A stretch of 64,000 bases of DNA from Metasolibacillus sp. (GCF_025291715.1 NZ_JAMBIZ010000005.1:62001-126000), one strand, 5' to 3'; shown: positions 21,005 to 30,208, numbered from the stretch's first letter. Translations and numbers: made by a program. Notes: generated by a model from the sequence alone, not told the origin.

Positions 21005-21089
21005 AACGCCGTGTGAGTGTGAAAGCCTCATGCACGGTGTGGGACGGGGGAAAAGCTGGCGATAACTTCAAAGGCTTACCTATCGTCAT
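21005..21089 (+). ncRNA. Group II intron domains V and VI
   Basis: Domain V is the hairpin at about 21006-21040, containing CGCCGTGTGAG, a GAAA-type loop and CTCATGCACGG. The triad position reads CGC. Domain VI is the stem from about 21045 to 21085 ending in CTATCGTCAT. An adenine eight bases from the 3' splice site (21082) is a candidate branch point. The 3' splice site is after T21089. Confidence 0.85.
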
Positions 21090-22495
21090 ACTTCTCTGGT
21101 GAATACCAACCACAAGCACATAACTATACAAAAGTGCTATTTGGTGATGATTACGTGTTCCGCGCTGGAACAATTGGTACTGTAGCTGAGAAAACAGCAT
21201 ATGGCTATGTAAAGGGCTATGCGAATGATCATAATTTGACATTCCGAGGCGCCGAAGTTGATCGACTTGTGCAAGGCTGTACAGGAGTTAAACGAACAAC
21301 AGGACAGCATCCAGGGGGAATTATTGTAGTACCAGATTATATGGATATTTATGATTTCTCACCTGTACAGTATCCAGCAGATGCGCAAGATGCAGAATGG
21401 AAAACGACACACTTTGACTTCCATTCGATTCATGACAATATTTTGAAGCTTGATATACTTGGACACGATGATCCAACCGTAATTCGTATGTTGCAAGATT
21501 TATCGGGTATTGACCCAAAAACGATTCCGACAGATGATCCAGAAGTAATGAAAATTTTTAGCACAACGGAATCGCTTGGTGTAACGACAGAGCAAATTGG
21601 TACAAAAACAGGAACGCTTGGTATTCCTGAGTTTGGTACACGCTTTGTACGTCAAATGTTAGAGGAAACAAAGCCATCAACATTTAGTGAGCTTGTGCAA
21701 ATCTCAGGTTTATCACATGGAACGGATGTATGGCTAGGTAATGCGCAGGAGCTTATTAAAGGTGGTACATGTGTATTATCAGAAGTAATTGGCTGTCGTG
21801 ATGATATTATGGTGTATTTAATTTACCAAGGGTTAGAGCCAGCATTCGCCTTTAAAATTATGGAGTCCGTACGTAAAGGGAAAGGTTTAACGGATGAAAT
21901 GGAAGAGGAAATGCGCAAAAATAAGGTACCAGAATGGTATATTGACTCTTGTAAAAAAATTAAGTACATGTTCCCTAAAGCCCATGCAGCGGCTTATGTA
22001 TTAATGGCTGTGCGTATCGCGTGGTTTAAAGTACATCATCCCATTTTATATTATGCGGCATATTTTACGGTACGTGCAGATGATTTCGATTTAATTGCGA
22101 TGAAGCAAGGTCCTGCTGTTATTCGTACAAAAATTGATGAAATTAATATGAAAGGCTTAGATGCCAGCCCGAAAGAAAAGAACTTGATGACAGTGCTAGA
22201 AATTGCACTTGAAATGTGTGAGCGTGGCATGCATTTTAAATCGGTTGACCTTTATCGTTCAACGGCAAGTGAGTTTATCATTGATGGCAATGCATTGATT
22301 CCACCATTTGATGCAATTCCAGGTCTAGGAACGAACGTAGCAAAGCAAATCGTTGCAGCGCGTGCAGATGGCGAATTTTTATCGAAGGAGGATTTACAGC
22401 GACGTGGTCGGGTTTCTAAAACATTGATTGAATACATGGATCAGCTAGGTTGCTTAGAAGGACTTCCTGATGCTAATCAGCTATCATTGTTTTAA
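21090..22495 (+). CDS. polC: DNA polymerase III PolC, exon 2
   Basis: This 3' exon supplies the rest of the polymerase: palm with [19 protein letters not shown], fingers ([19 protein letters not shown]), the [15 protein letters not shown] segment and the C-terminal helix-hairpin-helix-like region ending in ANQLSLF, the beta-clamp-binding type of tail. It has no ribosome binding site at its beginning and the frame is open to the splice site with no Met. It therefore makes sense only as the continuation of 15515-18437 after splicing. Codon use matches exon 1. A hairpin with a short T-rich tail follows. Confidence 0.96.
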
Positions 22496-22570
22496 TGGCA
22501 AGTTGCTACATTTGCAATTGTAGCCTAGGTATGCTATTGTTAGTGTAACAATTTGTTGAAGGTTTGCAGC

Positions 22571-22602
22571 AAAAGAGTGGGTTTCTCCCGCTCTTTTCTG
22601 TT
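22571..22602 (+). terminator. Probable terminator after polC
   Basis: AAAAGAGTGGG (22571-22581) pairs with CCCGCTCTTTT (22587-22597), perfect over 11 bp, followed by a weak CTGTTGTTTT tail. Confidence 0.65.
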
Positions 22603-22874
22603 GTTTTACAACAAATCGGAAATGACAAGACCGTCTAAAAAGCTTGTTTTTAGACAGCTATCCGCTTTTTTTGAAAATATTGCCCTGTTAGAAAATTGCT
22701 CTTAACTGTTGAAGTATATGAACAGTGCAGCGGAAGCTTTGGCTGAAGTAAGTAAAAGGCTGTTCGAAGGCAATTACGGTTTTTGGGACGTTCCATGAAA
22801 AGAGCATTTCAAGTTTGTTTTATACATTTAACGGCAAAACAAATAATAAAGTAAGAATATGATATGAGGGGGAT
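22603..22874 (+). other. Non-coding gap before rimP with a hairpin repeat
   Basis: It contains GTCTAAAAAGC paired with the facing GTTTTTAGAC (22633-22655), a member of the dispersed hairpin family with a T run 13 bases later, and a possible half-copy (CCCTGTTAGAAAATT, about 22683). The rest shows no gene. A promoter for the rimP-nusA operon should lie here, but I could not choose one. Confidence 0.5.
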
Positions 22875-22877
22875 ATG

Positions 22878-23363
22878 ATGAGCAAAGTTACTTCAACGAT
22901 TGAAGCGCTCGCAATGCCTGTTGTTGCTGAATTAAACCTTGAATTAGTAGATGTTGAATTTGTGAAAGAAGGTCGCAACTATTTTCTACGTGTTTATGTA
23001 GATACGCCACAAGGTGGAATTGATATCGATCAATGTGCCCAAGTAAGTGAACGTTTAAGCATCATTTTGGATGAAAAGGATCCAATCGAGCAAAATTATT
23101 ATTTAGAAGTATCTTCACCAGGTGCAGAACGCCCATTAAAAAAAGAAGAAGATTTTGTAAAATCAATTGGCAAATATATTTATGTGAAAACATATGAGCC
23201 AGTGAAGGATATGAAAGAATTTCATGGTTATTTAACAGCATATACTGAACAAGGTTTAGAAATGGAAGTTCGCATTAAGACACGCAAAATCAATGTACAA
23301 ATCGATAAAGAAAAAGTAGCGCAGGCACGACTTGCGATTGACTTTTCAGATAAGCAAATTTAG
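22878..23363 (+). CDS. rimP: Ribosome maturation factor RimP
   Basis: RimP assists 30S subunit assembly. The 161-residue protein has the N-terminal alpha/beta domain (LELVDVEFVKEGRNYFLRVYVD), the SSPGAERPLKKEEDF motif near residue 77 and a C-terminal Sm-like barrel. Two ATGs are adjacent (22875, 22878); I chose the second because AGGGGG then has a 5-base rather than 2-base spacing. It opens the conserved rimP-nusA-ylxR-ylxQ-infB-ylxP-rbfA operon. Confidence 0.95.
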   Translation: MSKVTSTIEALAMPVVAELNLELVDVEFVKEGRNYFLRVYVDTPQGGIDIDQCAQVSERLSIILDEKDPIEQNYYLEVSSPGAERPLKKEEDFVKSIGKYIYVKTYEPVKDMKEFHGYLTAYTEQGLEMEVRIKTRKINVQIDKEKVAQARLAIDFSDKQI

Positions 23364-23376
23364 GAGTGAACAGAAA

Positions 23377-24516
23377 ATGAGTAGTGATTTACTAGATGCT
23401 TTAACAGCCCTTGAAGAGCAAAAGGGTATTTCAAGAGAAGTGTTAATCGAAGCCATTGAGGCAGCATTAGTAACAGCGTATAAACGTAATTTTAACCAAG
23501 CGCAAAATGTACGAGTAGATTTAAATTTAGAAAAAGGCACGATGCTTGTATACTCTCGTAAAGATGTAGTAGAGGAAGTAGAAGATGATCGTTTAGAAAT
23601 CGCAGTAGAAGATGCAAAAATGATTAATCCTGCATATGAAATCGGCGATGTATTAGAGCAAGAAGTCACACCACGCAACTTTGGGCGTATTGCAGCACAA
23701 ACAGCGAAGCAAGTTGTAACACAGCGTGTGCGCGAAGCAGAACGCGGTTTAATTTACGAAGAGTATGTTGATCGTGAAGATGACATCGTTGTTGGGACGA
23801 TTGAACGTCAAGATGCACGTAATATTTACGTATCATTAGGTAAAGTGGAAGCTGCATTACCAGTAAATGAGCAAATTCAAGGTGAGGTATATAAACCGCA
23901 ATCACGTATTCGCGTTTATATTACGAAAGTAGAGCGTACAACACGTGGTCCACAGGTAATTGTATCACGTACACACCCAGGTCTATTGCGCCGTTTATTT
24001 GAAATGGAAGTACCGGAAATTTTTGATGGTACTGTTGAAATTAAATCGATTGCACGTGAAGCAGGTGACCGTTCGAAAATTTCTGTTCATGCACATAATC
24101 CTGAGGTAGATCCAGTGGGTTCATGCGTAGGAGCGAAGGGGGCACGTGTCCAAACAATCGTCAATGAATTGAATGGTGAAAAAATCGATATCGTGGAATG
24201 GTCTGAAGATCCAATCGTATTTGTTGCAAATGCGTTAAGCCCATCAAAGGTATTAGATGTACAAGTGAATGAGGAAGAAAAATCGACAACGGTTGTTGTA
24301 CCAGATTATCAGCTGTCATTAGCGATTGGTAAGCGTGGTCAAAATGCGCGTCTTGCAGCTAAATTAACAGGCTGGAAAATCGATATTAAAAGTGAAACAG
24401 ATGCACGTGAATTAGGAATTTATCCTTCTGAAACGAGCACATTTATTCCACAAAATAATAATACTGCTGCATATGATGATATCGAATATGATTTATATCA
24501 AGATGATGAAGAATAG
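23377..24516 (+). CDS. nusA: Transcription termination/antitermination factor NusA
   Basis: NusA binds RNA polymerase and modulates pausing, termination and antitermination. The 379-residue protein has an N-terminal polymerase-binding domain, an S1 domain (VVGTIERQDARNIYV near residue 135) and two KH domains (CVGAKGARVQTIVNELNGE near 247 and IGKRGQNARLAAKLTGW near 316). It ends in an acidic tail with no C-terminal repeats, the normal short Firmicute form. The start at 23377 is behind TAGGAGTGAA; a longer frame to 23332 overlaps rimP and has no site. Confidence 0.97.
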   Translation: MSSDLLDALTALEEQKGISREVLIEAIEAALVTAYKRNFNQAQNVRVDLNLEKGTMLVYSRKDVVEEVEDDRLEIAVEDAKMINPAYEIGDVLEQEVTPRNFGRIAAQTAKQVVTQRVREAERGLIYEEYVDREDDIVVGTIERQDARNIYVSLGKVEAALPVNEQIQGEVYKPQSRIRVYITKVERTTRGPQVIVSRTHPGLLRRLFEMEVPEIFDGTVEIKSIAREAGDRSKISVHAHNPEVDPVGSCVGAKGARVQTIVNELNGEKIDIVEWSEDPIVFVANALSPSKVLDVQVNEEEKSTTVVVPDYQLSLAIGKRGQNARLAAKLTGWKIDIKSETDARELGIYPSETSTFIPQNNNTAAYDDIEYDLYQDDEE

Positions 24517-24542
24517 TCAGCAAATCAGCTAGCTACTCATAG

Positions 24543-24588
24543 CCTTTCCTGCAAGGTGCTGTGAGTCAGCAGCATTTTGTAAGGAAGG
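24543..24588 (+). promoter_or_regulatory. Hairpin sequestering the ylxR ribosome binding site
   Basis: Bases 24543-24561 pair with 24570-24588 in a nearly continuous stem of about 18 bp with one or two bulges around an 8-base loop. The 3' arm contains AAGGAAGG, the only good ribosome binding site for the ATG at 24599. There is no U run, so this is not a terminator. It probably limits ylxR translation unless opened by a protein, an RNase or upstream ribosomes; that role is inferred. Confidence 0.6.
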
Positions 24589-24598
24589 TGAACACGGG

Positions 24599-24877
24599 AT
24601 GGCTGTACAAAAAAAAGTGCCCTTACGCAAATGTGTAGCAACAGGTGAAATGTATCCGAAAAAAGAAATGATTCGTGTTGTACGTTCGAAAGAGGGCGAA
24701 GTATCTGTTGATATTACAGGGAAAAAGTCGGGACGTGGAGCTTATGTTTCAAAATCGGAAAAGGCTGTTGAAGAGGCACGTAAAAAAAACAGCTTAGGAA
24801 GACAACTTGAAGTAGCGATTCCAGAAGAAATATACGAGGAGCTATTGAAGCTTATTCGCAGGGAGTCTATTTTATGA
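24599..24877 (+). CDS. rnpM: YlxR/RnpM family RNA-binding regulator (DUF448)
   Basis: The 92-residue protein carries the family's RKCVATGEMYPKKEM start and the central GKKSGRGAYVSKS signature. YlxR proteins bind RNA; the B. subtilis protein has been reported to bind the RNase P RNA and modulate RNase P, hence the newer name RnpM. It is the third gene of the nusA operon and its end overlaps the next gene by four bases (ATGA). Its ribosome binding site lies in a long hairpin arm, so its own synthesis may be controlled. Confidence 0.92.
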   Translation: MAVQKKVPLRKCVATGEMYPKKEMIRVVRSKEGEVSVDITGKKSGRGAYVSKSEKAVEEARKKNSLGRQLEVAIPEEIYEELLKLIRRESIL

Positions 24878-25182
24878 CGAACAGTGCAATACTGCAATTA
24901 TTAGGACTTGCTGCAAGGGCAAGAAAAGTTGTTTCTGGAGAAGAGCTAGTTGTGAAGGAAGTGCGTACGGGGGGAGCAAAATTAGTTCTTCTTGCAGGCG
25001 ATGCTTCTGCTAACACAGCGAAAAAAATTAAAGATAAATGTACGTATTACAACGTTGAGTTTTATGTTTTAGGAGATCGCTATGATCTAGGACATGCTAC
25101 AGGAAAGGAAGCACGTGTAGCATTAGCTATAACCGATCGTGGGTTTGCGAAAAAAATGTCTAGTCTACTCAACGAAAATTAA
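24874..25182 (+). CDS. ylxQ: L7Ae-family kink-turn RNA-binding protein YlxQ
   Basis: The 102-residue protein is a single L7Ae/L30e/S12e/Gadd45 domain. The family pattern [16 protein letters not shown] lies near residue 10 and the [14 protein letters not shown] segment near residue 40. Members bind kink-turn RNA; the cellular RNA target of YlxQ is not settled. It overlaps ylxR by four bases and precedes infB by 14 bases, which is the standard order. Confidence 0.93.
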   Translation: MTNSAILQLLGLAARARKVVSGEELVVKEVRTGGAKLVLLAGDASANTAKKIKDKCTYYNVEFYVLGDRYDLGHATGKEARVALAITDRGFAKKMSSLLNEN

Positions 25183-25196
25183 TCGGGGGTGAGCAG

Positions 25197-27464
25197 ATGA
25201 GCAAAATTAGAGTTCATGAATATGCGAAAAAGGTAAATAAAACGAGTAAAGAAGTAATGGAGCAGCTCACAAAGCTTGATGTAGAAGTGAAAAATCATAT
25301 GTCAATGCTTAATGCTGGGACGATTACGAAGCTTGATTCTGTCTTTCAGCAAGTAGCAGAACCGAAAAAAGCAACACCTGCAAAGCCAGTTGCTAAAAAT
25401 GCAGGCGCATCGCAACAAGTGCAAAGAGATGCACGTTCACAATCCAAGCAGCAGCCAATGAAAAAAGCGGATAAAGCTCCGAATGTAGAACAAAATAAAA
25501 CGTCACAGAGTGACAAATCTAATACAAAAGGTAGCCAAAATAGAAATATGACACAAAATAACAATCAAAATAGTCGCGGTAAAAGCGGCGGTAATAAAAA
25601 TAACCAAGGTGGCTTTAACCAACAGCGTAAAAAGCCAGGTATTCACGGTGGTAAACGTCGTCCAAATAGAGGGTACCAACCACCTGTACAAACAGTACAA
25701 AAGGAATTGCCAGAAAAAATTACATTTTATGAATCATTATCAGTGGCAGAGCTAGCAAAAAAATTGCATCGTGAGCCATCTGAATTGATTAAAAAATTAT
25801 TTATGCTAGGCGTTATGGCAACAATTAACCAAGAGTTAGACAAAGATGCGATTGAGCTGATTTGTGCTGACTACGGTGTAGAAGTAGAGGAAGAAATTCG
25901 CATAGATATTACAGACCTTGAAACACATTTCGAACAAGAAGTGAGCGAAAAAGAATTACGCGAGCGTCCACCAGTTGTGACAATTATGGGTCACGTTGAC
26001 CATGGTAAAACATCATTGCTAGACTCGATTCGTAATACGAAAGTAACGGATGGAGAAGCTGGTGGTATTACACAGCATATTGGGGCATACCAAGTAGAAG
26101 TAGATGGCAAGAAAATTACGTTCCTTGATACACCAGGACATGCTGCGTTTACAACAATGCGTGCACGTGGTGCAAAAGTAACGGACCTAGCGATTATCGT
26201 TGTTGCAGCAGATGATGGTGTAATGCCTCAAACAGTGGAAGCAATTAACCATGCGAAAGCGGCAGAAGTACCAATTATCGTAGCAATTAATAAAATGGAT
26301 AAACTATCTGCAAACCCTGACCGTGTTATGCAAGAATTAACAGAGCATGGCTTAGTACCTGAAGATTGGGGTGGCGATACAATTTTCGTACCAATCTCTG
26401 CACTTAAAGGTGAGGGAATTGACCAACTATTAGAAATGATTCTGCTTGTTTCAGAAGTTGGCGAGTTAAAAGCAAGCCCAGCACGTTCAGCTATCGGTAC
26501 AGTGATTGAAGCACAATTGGATAAAGGTCGTGGCTCTGTTGCGACATTATTAGTACAAGATGGTACATTGCGTGTAGGTGACCCAATCGTAGTAGGTCAC
26601 GCATATGGTCGTGTGCGTGCAATGGTTAATGATTTAGGGCGTCGTGTAAAAGATGCAGGCCCATCGACACCTGTTGAAATTACAGGTTTAAATGATGTAC
26701 CACAAGCAGGTGACCGCTTCGTTGTATTCGAAGATGAAAAAACAGCACGTTCTGTTGGTGAATCTCGTGCAATGACAGCAATTCAAGCACAACGCTCTGA
26801 AAAACAGCGTGTAACGTTAGACAACTTGTTTGAGCAAATGAGCCAAGGCGAAATGAAAGAATTGAACTTAATCGTCAAAGCTGACGTACAAGGTACAGTT
26901 GAAGCGATGGCTGCTTCATTAATGAAAATTGATGTAGAAGGCGTTAACGTAAAAATTATCCATACGGGTGCTGGCGCTATTACAGAGTCAGATATTACAT
27001 TGGCAGCAGCTTCAAATGCAATCGTGATTGGCTTCAACGTTCGCCCTGATGTCAATGCGAAGCGTGCAGCAGAAGAAGAAGGCGTAGATATCCGTCTACA
27101 CCGTATTATTTATAAAGTAATCGAAGAAATTGAGCAAGCGATGAAAGGGATGCTTGACCCAGAATTTGAAGAAAAAGTTGTGGGGCAAGCGGAAGTTCGT
27201 CAAACAATTCGCGTATCGAAGGTTGGTACAATTGCAGGTTCATACGTAATTGAAGGTAAAATGGTGCGTGACGCAGGCGTACGTGTGATTCGTGAAGGCA
27301 TCGTTATTTTTGAAGGTGAGTTAGACTCGTTAAAGCGCTTCAAAGATGATGCGAAAGAAGTAGCAAAAGGCTATGAGTGCGGTATCACAATTAAAAACTT
27401 CAATGACATTAAAGAGGGCGATATTATCGAAGCCTTCGTAATGGAAGAGGTTAAACGCGCATAA
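25197..27464 (+). CDS. infB: Translation initiation factor IF-2
   Basis: IF-2 is the GTPase that brings initiator tRNA to the ribosome and drives subunit joining. The 755-residue protein has an IF2_N helical module (residues 1-50), a low-complexity Asn/Gln/Lys/Gly-rich linker (about 55-170) and a second IF2_N module. The G domain has [12 protein letters not shown] near 265, DTPGH near 311 and NKMD near 365. Two beta-barrel domains and the fMet-tRNA-binding C-terminus follow. A GGGGGTGAG site precedes ATG 25197. Its TAATG stop overlaps the next start. Confidence 0.99.
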   Translation: MSKIRVHEYAKKVNKTSKEVMEQLTKLDVEVKNHMSMLNAGTITKLDSVFQQVAEPKKATPAKPVAKNAGASQQVQRDARSQSKQQPMKKADKAPNVEQNKTSQSDKSNTKGSQNRNMTQNNNQNSRGKSGGNKNNQGGFNQQRKKPGIHGGKRRPNRGYQPPVQTVQKELPEKITFYESLSVAELAKKLHREPSELIKKLFMLGVMATINQELDKDAIELICADYGVEVEEEIRIDITDLETHFEQEVSEKELRERPPVVTIMGHVDHGKTSLLDSIRNTKVTDGEAGGITQHIGAYQVEVDGKKITFLDTPGHAAFTTMRARGAKVTDLAIIVVAADDGVMPQTVEAINHAKAAEVPIIVAINKMDKLSANPDRVMQELTEHGLVPEDWGGDTIFVPISALKGEGIDQLLEMILLVSEVGELKASPARSAIGTVIEAQLDKGRGSVATLLVQDGTLRVGDPIVVGHAYGRVRAMVNDLGRRVKDAGPSTPVEITGLNDVPQAGDRFVVFEDEKTARSVGESRAMTAIQAQRSEKQRVTLDNLFEQMSQGEMKELNLIVKADVQGTVEAMAASLMKIDVEGVNVKIIHTGAGAITESDITLAAASNAIVIGFNVRPDVNAKRAAEEEGVDIRLHRIIYKVIEEIEQAMKGMLDPEFEEKVVGQAEVRQTIRVSKVGTIAGSYVIEGKMVRDAGVRVIREGIVIFEGELDSLKRFKDDAKEVAKGYECGITIKNFNDIKEGDIIEAFVMEEVKRA

Positions 27465-27742
27465 TGATTGTTTATGCAGAGGTTGAATTCATGATTCATA
27501 CTGCTCATTCATTAAAGGAAAAGCGTGCGGTACTGCAACGAATGGTGACACGAACGAAGCAAAAGTTTAATGTATCTGTTGCAGAAATCGATCATCAAAA
27601 CGTCTGGCAGCGTACGCGCCTTGCCCTCGTCGCAGTCGCTTCCTCTAAAGAGGCGGCTGAGCGTGAAATTACGCACGCGTTACATTATTTAGAATCAAAC
27701 CCTGAATGGGAACGACTTGAAATGTTCCGTGAGTATTTATAG
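27464..27742 (+). CDS. ylxP: DUF503 protein YlxP
   Basis: This 92-residue conserved protein has the DUF503 pattern: LKEKRAVLQRMVTRTKQKFNV near residue 18-38 and AEIDHQNVWQRTRLALV just after. YlxP is usual between infB and rbfA in Firmicutes and is thought to act in ribosome-related processes, but its biochemical role is not established. Its start overlaps the infB stop (TAATG). Confidence 0.93.
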   Translation: MIVYAEVEFMIHTAHSLKEKRAVLQRMVTRTKQKFNVSVAEIDHQNVWQRTRLALVAVASSKEAAEREITHALHYLESNPEWERLEMFREYL

Positions 27743-27773
27743 ATAAAGGAAATTTGTTAAGGTGGTGACTGTT

Positions 27774-28118
27774 ATGTCTCTACGATCAAACCGAATTGCT
27801 GAGCAAATGAAAAAGGAGCTTGGCGAAATTTTAGGACGTAAAATTAAAGACCCACGTGTAGGCTTTGTTACAGTAACGGATGTTGCTGTAACAGGGGATT
27901 TACAACAGGCAACTGTATATATTTCATCATTGGGTAATGAACGTGAAAGAGAAGAAACGTTAAAAGCATTAGAAAAAGCATCAGGCTTTATACGTTCTGA
28001 AATCGGCTCACGCATCCGCTTGCGCCGTACACCAGAAATTTTATTTGAATTCGACTCTTCTGTCGAATATGGTAATAAAATCGACGCATTACTGCGCTCA
28101 TTACATGAAGATAAATAA
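27774..28118 (+). CDS. rbfA: 30S ribosome-binding factor RbfA
   Basis: RbfA binds pre-30S particles and promotes 16S rRNA 5'-end maturation and cold adaptation. The 114-residue KH-like protein has the motifs [27 protein letters not shown] and the C-terminal [19 protein letters not shown] chose ATG 27774 behind AAGGTGGTGA. It closes the nusA operon; a long hairpin follows before truB. Confidence 0.96.
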   Translation: MSLRSNRIAEQMKKELGEILGRKIKDPRVGFVTVTDVAVTGDLQQATVYISSLGNEREREETLKALEKASGFIRSEIGSRIRLRRTPEILFEFDSSVEYGNKIDALLRSLHEDK

Positions 28119-28130
28119 AATTGTGGGAAA

Positions 28131-28173
28131 AGCTGTCTGAAAACCATGCGAAGGCATGACTTTTCAGGCAGCT
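28131..28173 (+). repeat. Long intergenic hairpin between rbfA and truB
   Basis: AGCTGTCTGAAAA (28131-28143) pairs with TTTTCAGGCAGCT (28161-28173), and CATGC/GCATG continue the stem inside. The tail ATTTGTACTTTTAG is a poor U run, so termination would be partial. It is one of the clearest members of the dispersed hairpin family. Confidence 0.7.
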
Positions 28174-28200
28174 ATTTGTACTTTTAGGGAGGAATTGGCG

Positions 28201-29121
28201 ATGAACGGGATTTTGCCATTATGGAAAGAACGTGGTATGACGAGCCATGACTGTGTATTTAAGCTACGCAAAATTTTAAAAACAAAAAAAGTAGGTCATA
28301 CAGGTACGTTAGATCCTAATGTAGAAGGTGTCTTGCCAATTTGTATTGGACAGGCAACTAGAATTGCAGAATATATTACCGATGCAGGCAAAACCTATGA
28401 AGCAATTATTAGCATTGGGCGTGCTACGACAACAGAAGATGCAGAAGGGGAAACGGTTGAGCAAAATACAGCATATAAGTCGTTTAACCGCACAGAGATT
28501 TTAGCAGCTTTAGAACAGCTAACAGGCACGATTACACAAACGCCCCCTATGTATTCTGCTGTCAAGGTAAATGGCAAAAAGCTGTATGAGTATGCACGCG
28601 CAGGACAAACGGTAGAGCGTCCAACACGACAAATCACAATTTATGACTTAACATTATTAGACGATGCTGATGTATTCGAAGGGGAGCAAGTACAATTTGC
28701 TATACGTACAGCATGTAGCAAAGGCACCTATATTCGCACACTTGCTGTGCAAATTGGAGAAGTGCTTGGCTACCCTGCACATATGCAATCACTTGTGAGA
28801 ACAACCTCAGGCTCTTTTACAAAGGAAAACTGCTTGACATTAGCAGAGGTGCAGGAGTTAATGGATAACGGGCAAATTGCGAATAAAATATTGCCTGTTG
28901 AACATGCGCTTAAGGACTATCCTTTTATTGAAATCGATGAAACGAATGACAAGCAGATTTCTAATGGACAAGTGCTTGAAATGCATGCATTATTAAAGCA
29001 GTATGATAAAATTGTTTATGCGAAAAATGGGCAGGCAAGAGCTGTTTATATCGCACATTCTACAAAGGAAAATATGATGAAGCCCGAAAAAATGTTCCCT
29101 GAACTAGAGCAGGAGGTATAA
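28201..29121 (+). CDS. truB: tRNA pseudouridine(55) synthase
   Basis: TruB isomerises U55 in the T-loop of tRNAs. The 306-residue protein has the catalytic-Asp motif VGHTGTLDPNVEGVLP near residue 38. Tyr-containing PPMYSAVKVNGKKLYEYAR lies near 112, CSKGTYIRTL near 172, and a C-terminal PUA-type region ends the protein. ATG 28201 has AGGGAGGA upstream. ribF follows after seven bases, a common pair. Confidence 0.96.
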   Translation: MNGILPLWKERGMTSHDCVFKLRKILKTKKVGHTGTLDPNVEGVLPICIGQATRIAEYITDAGKTYEAIISIGRATTTEDAEGETVEQNTAYKSFNRTEILAALEQLTGTITQTPPMYSAVKVNGKKLYEYARAGQTVERPTRQITIYDLTLLDDADVFEGEQVQFAIRTACSKGTYIRTLAVQIGEVLGYPAHMQSLVRTTSGSFTKENCLTLAEVQELMDNGQIANKILPVEHALKDYPFIEIDETNDKQISNGQVLEMHALLKQYDKIVYAKNGQARAVYIAHSTKENMMKPEKMFPELEQEV

Positions 29122-29128
29122 ACCTAAA

Positions 29129-30079
29129 ATGGAAGTCATTTATTTAAAATATCCTCATCAATTAGAGCGACCAGAGGCGGCTTATTCATTAGCAGTCGGC
29201 TTTTTCGACGGTGTTCATAAAGGACATCAAGCTGTAATTGAACATGCAATTGAAAAGGCGCAACAATTAGGGATTAAAAGTGCTGTCATGACATTTGATC
29301 CACATCCGACAATTGTATTAGGTGCTCGAAATGAGCAAGTATTTTATATAACACCCTTGCAGCAAAAGCTAGATACATTGAAAGCATTAGGTGTAGATAC
29401 TGTATTTGTTGTTAATTTTACATCTGATTTTGCAAAGCTATCGCCAGAGGAGTTCGTCCAATATTTCATTCGAGATTTACATGTACAGCATGTAACAGCA
29501 GGATTTGATTATTCATTCGGCGAATTTGGCAAAGGCAATATGCAGCTATTGGAGCAATTAGCACAAGGTGATTTTGGTGTGACAACGATTGATAAGCAAA
29601 GCGATTGTGATGAAAAAATAAGCTCTACACGCATCCGCAAACTGTTAAAGGAAGGCGCAATGGAGGAAGTATGCATATTGCTTGGGCGAGCGTTTGAAGT
29701 ACCAGGTATCGTTGTTCACGGTGATAAACGTGGACGCACGCTGGGCTTCCCAACGGCTAACGTACAATCAATGGCAGGCTGCTTTATTCCAGCAACAGGT
29801 GTCTATGCGGTCAAAATTTTAGTGCAAAATAAGTGGCATAATGGTGTTTGTAACGTTGGCTATAAGCCTACATTTAATAATCCAGAGGAAAAGCAATTGT
29901 CTATAGAAGTACATATTTTTGACTTTGATAAAAATATTTACGGTGAGGAAGTCGTTGTTGGCTGGTATAAACGAATCCGTAGCGAACGAAAGTTTTCGGG
30001 CATTGATGAGCTTGTGGCACAAATTGAGCTTGATAAGCAAGAGGCAATCGACTATTTCTTAGGTGAAGAAGTAAAATAG
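29129..30079 (+). CDS. ribF: Bifunctional riboflavin kinase / FAD synthetase
   Basis: This enzyme makes FMN from riboflavin and then FAD. The 316-residue protein has an N-terminal nucleotidyltransferase-like FAD synthetase domain (VGFFDGVHKGHQAVI near residue 22, MTFDPHP, ISSTRIRKLL near 165). The C-terminal riboflavin kinase domain has VVHGDKRGRTLGFPTANV near 192 and KPTFN near 248. GGAGGTATAA precedes the ATG. There is no FMN riboswitch upstream; the gene is simply coupled to truB. Confidence 0.96.
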   Translation: MEVIYLKYPHQLERPEAAYSLAVGFFDGVHKGHQAVIEHAIEKAQQLGIKSAVMTFDPHPTIVLGARNEQVFYITPLQQKLDTLKALGVDTVFVVNFTSDFAKLSPEEFVQYFIRDLHVQHVTAGFDYSFGEFGKGNMQLLEQLAQGDFGVTTIDKQSDCDEKISSTRIRKLLKEGAMEEVCILLGRAFEVPGIVVHGDKRGRTLGFPTANVQSMAGCFIPATGVYAVKILVQNKWHNGVCNVGYKPTFNNPEEKQLSIEVHIFDFDKNIYGEEVVVGWYKRIRSERKFSGIDELVAQIELDKQEAIDYFLGEEVK

Positions 30080-30108
30080 TTGCTTGTCATCACTGGCTAT
30101 GGTACAAT
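30080..30108 (+). promoter_or_regulatory. Sigma-A promoter of rpsO
   Basis: TTGCTT (30080-30085) and TACAAT (30103-30108) are 17 bases apart, with TGG just before the -10 box as an extended -10. The start would be near 30115, giving a leader of about 95 bases. That leader contains complementary segments and is a plausible target for S15 autoregulation, known for this gene elsewhere. Confidence 0.7.
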
Positions 30109-30208
30109 TCCTAGAGTGTTCAATACACAGAACCTTAGCTCGGCTTTATGTTACTCCTGACGATTGCTGTGCTACAGGGGATATTCAAATTATAGGAGGT
30201 CATTTCAA

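Larger units (their letters stand above)
18438..21089 (+). mobile_element. Group II intron inserted in polC
   Basis: The 2,652-bp element starts with GTGCG, the group II 5' consensus, and ends in AT, fitting the AY 3' consensus. A domain V-like hairpin and a domain VI-like stem lie just inside the 3' end. It encodes a reverse transcriptase/maturase on the polC strand. Boundaries are fixed to the base because only this excision rejoins A|AC as the Asn codon of the conserved PolC motif. There are no terminal inverted repeats or target duplications, as expected for retrohoming. An HNH endonuclease domain argues against the IIC class. TAGGTC occurs at 18655 and 19036; either could pair with the last exon bases (GACTTA) as part of EBS1, which I cannot prove by eye. 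Confidence 0.95.

Noticed and set aside
15515..22495. polC as a pseudogene or two separate genes
   Set aside because: Both exons are intact and in register, join precisely at a conserved motif and have no frameshifts. The intervening element has group II intron ends and an intact maturase, so splicing explains the split.
29100..29128. FMN riboswitch upstream of ribF
   Set aside because: truB and ribF are separated by seven bases; no aptamer sequence is visible.
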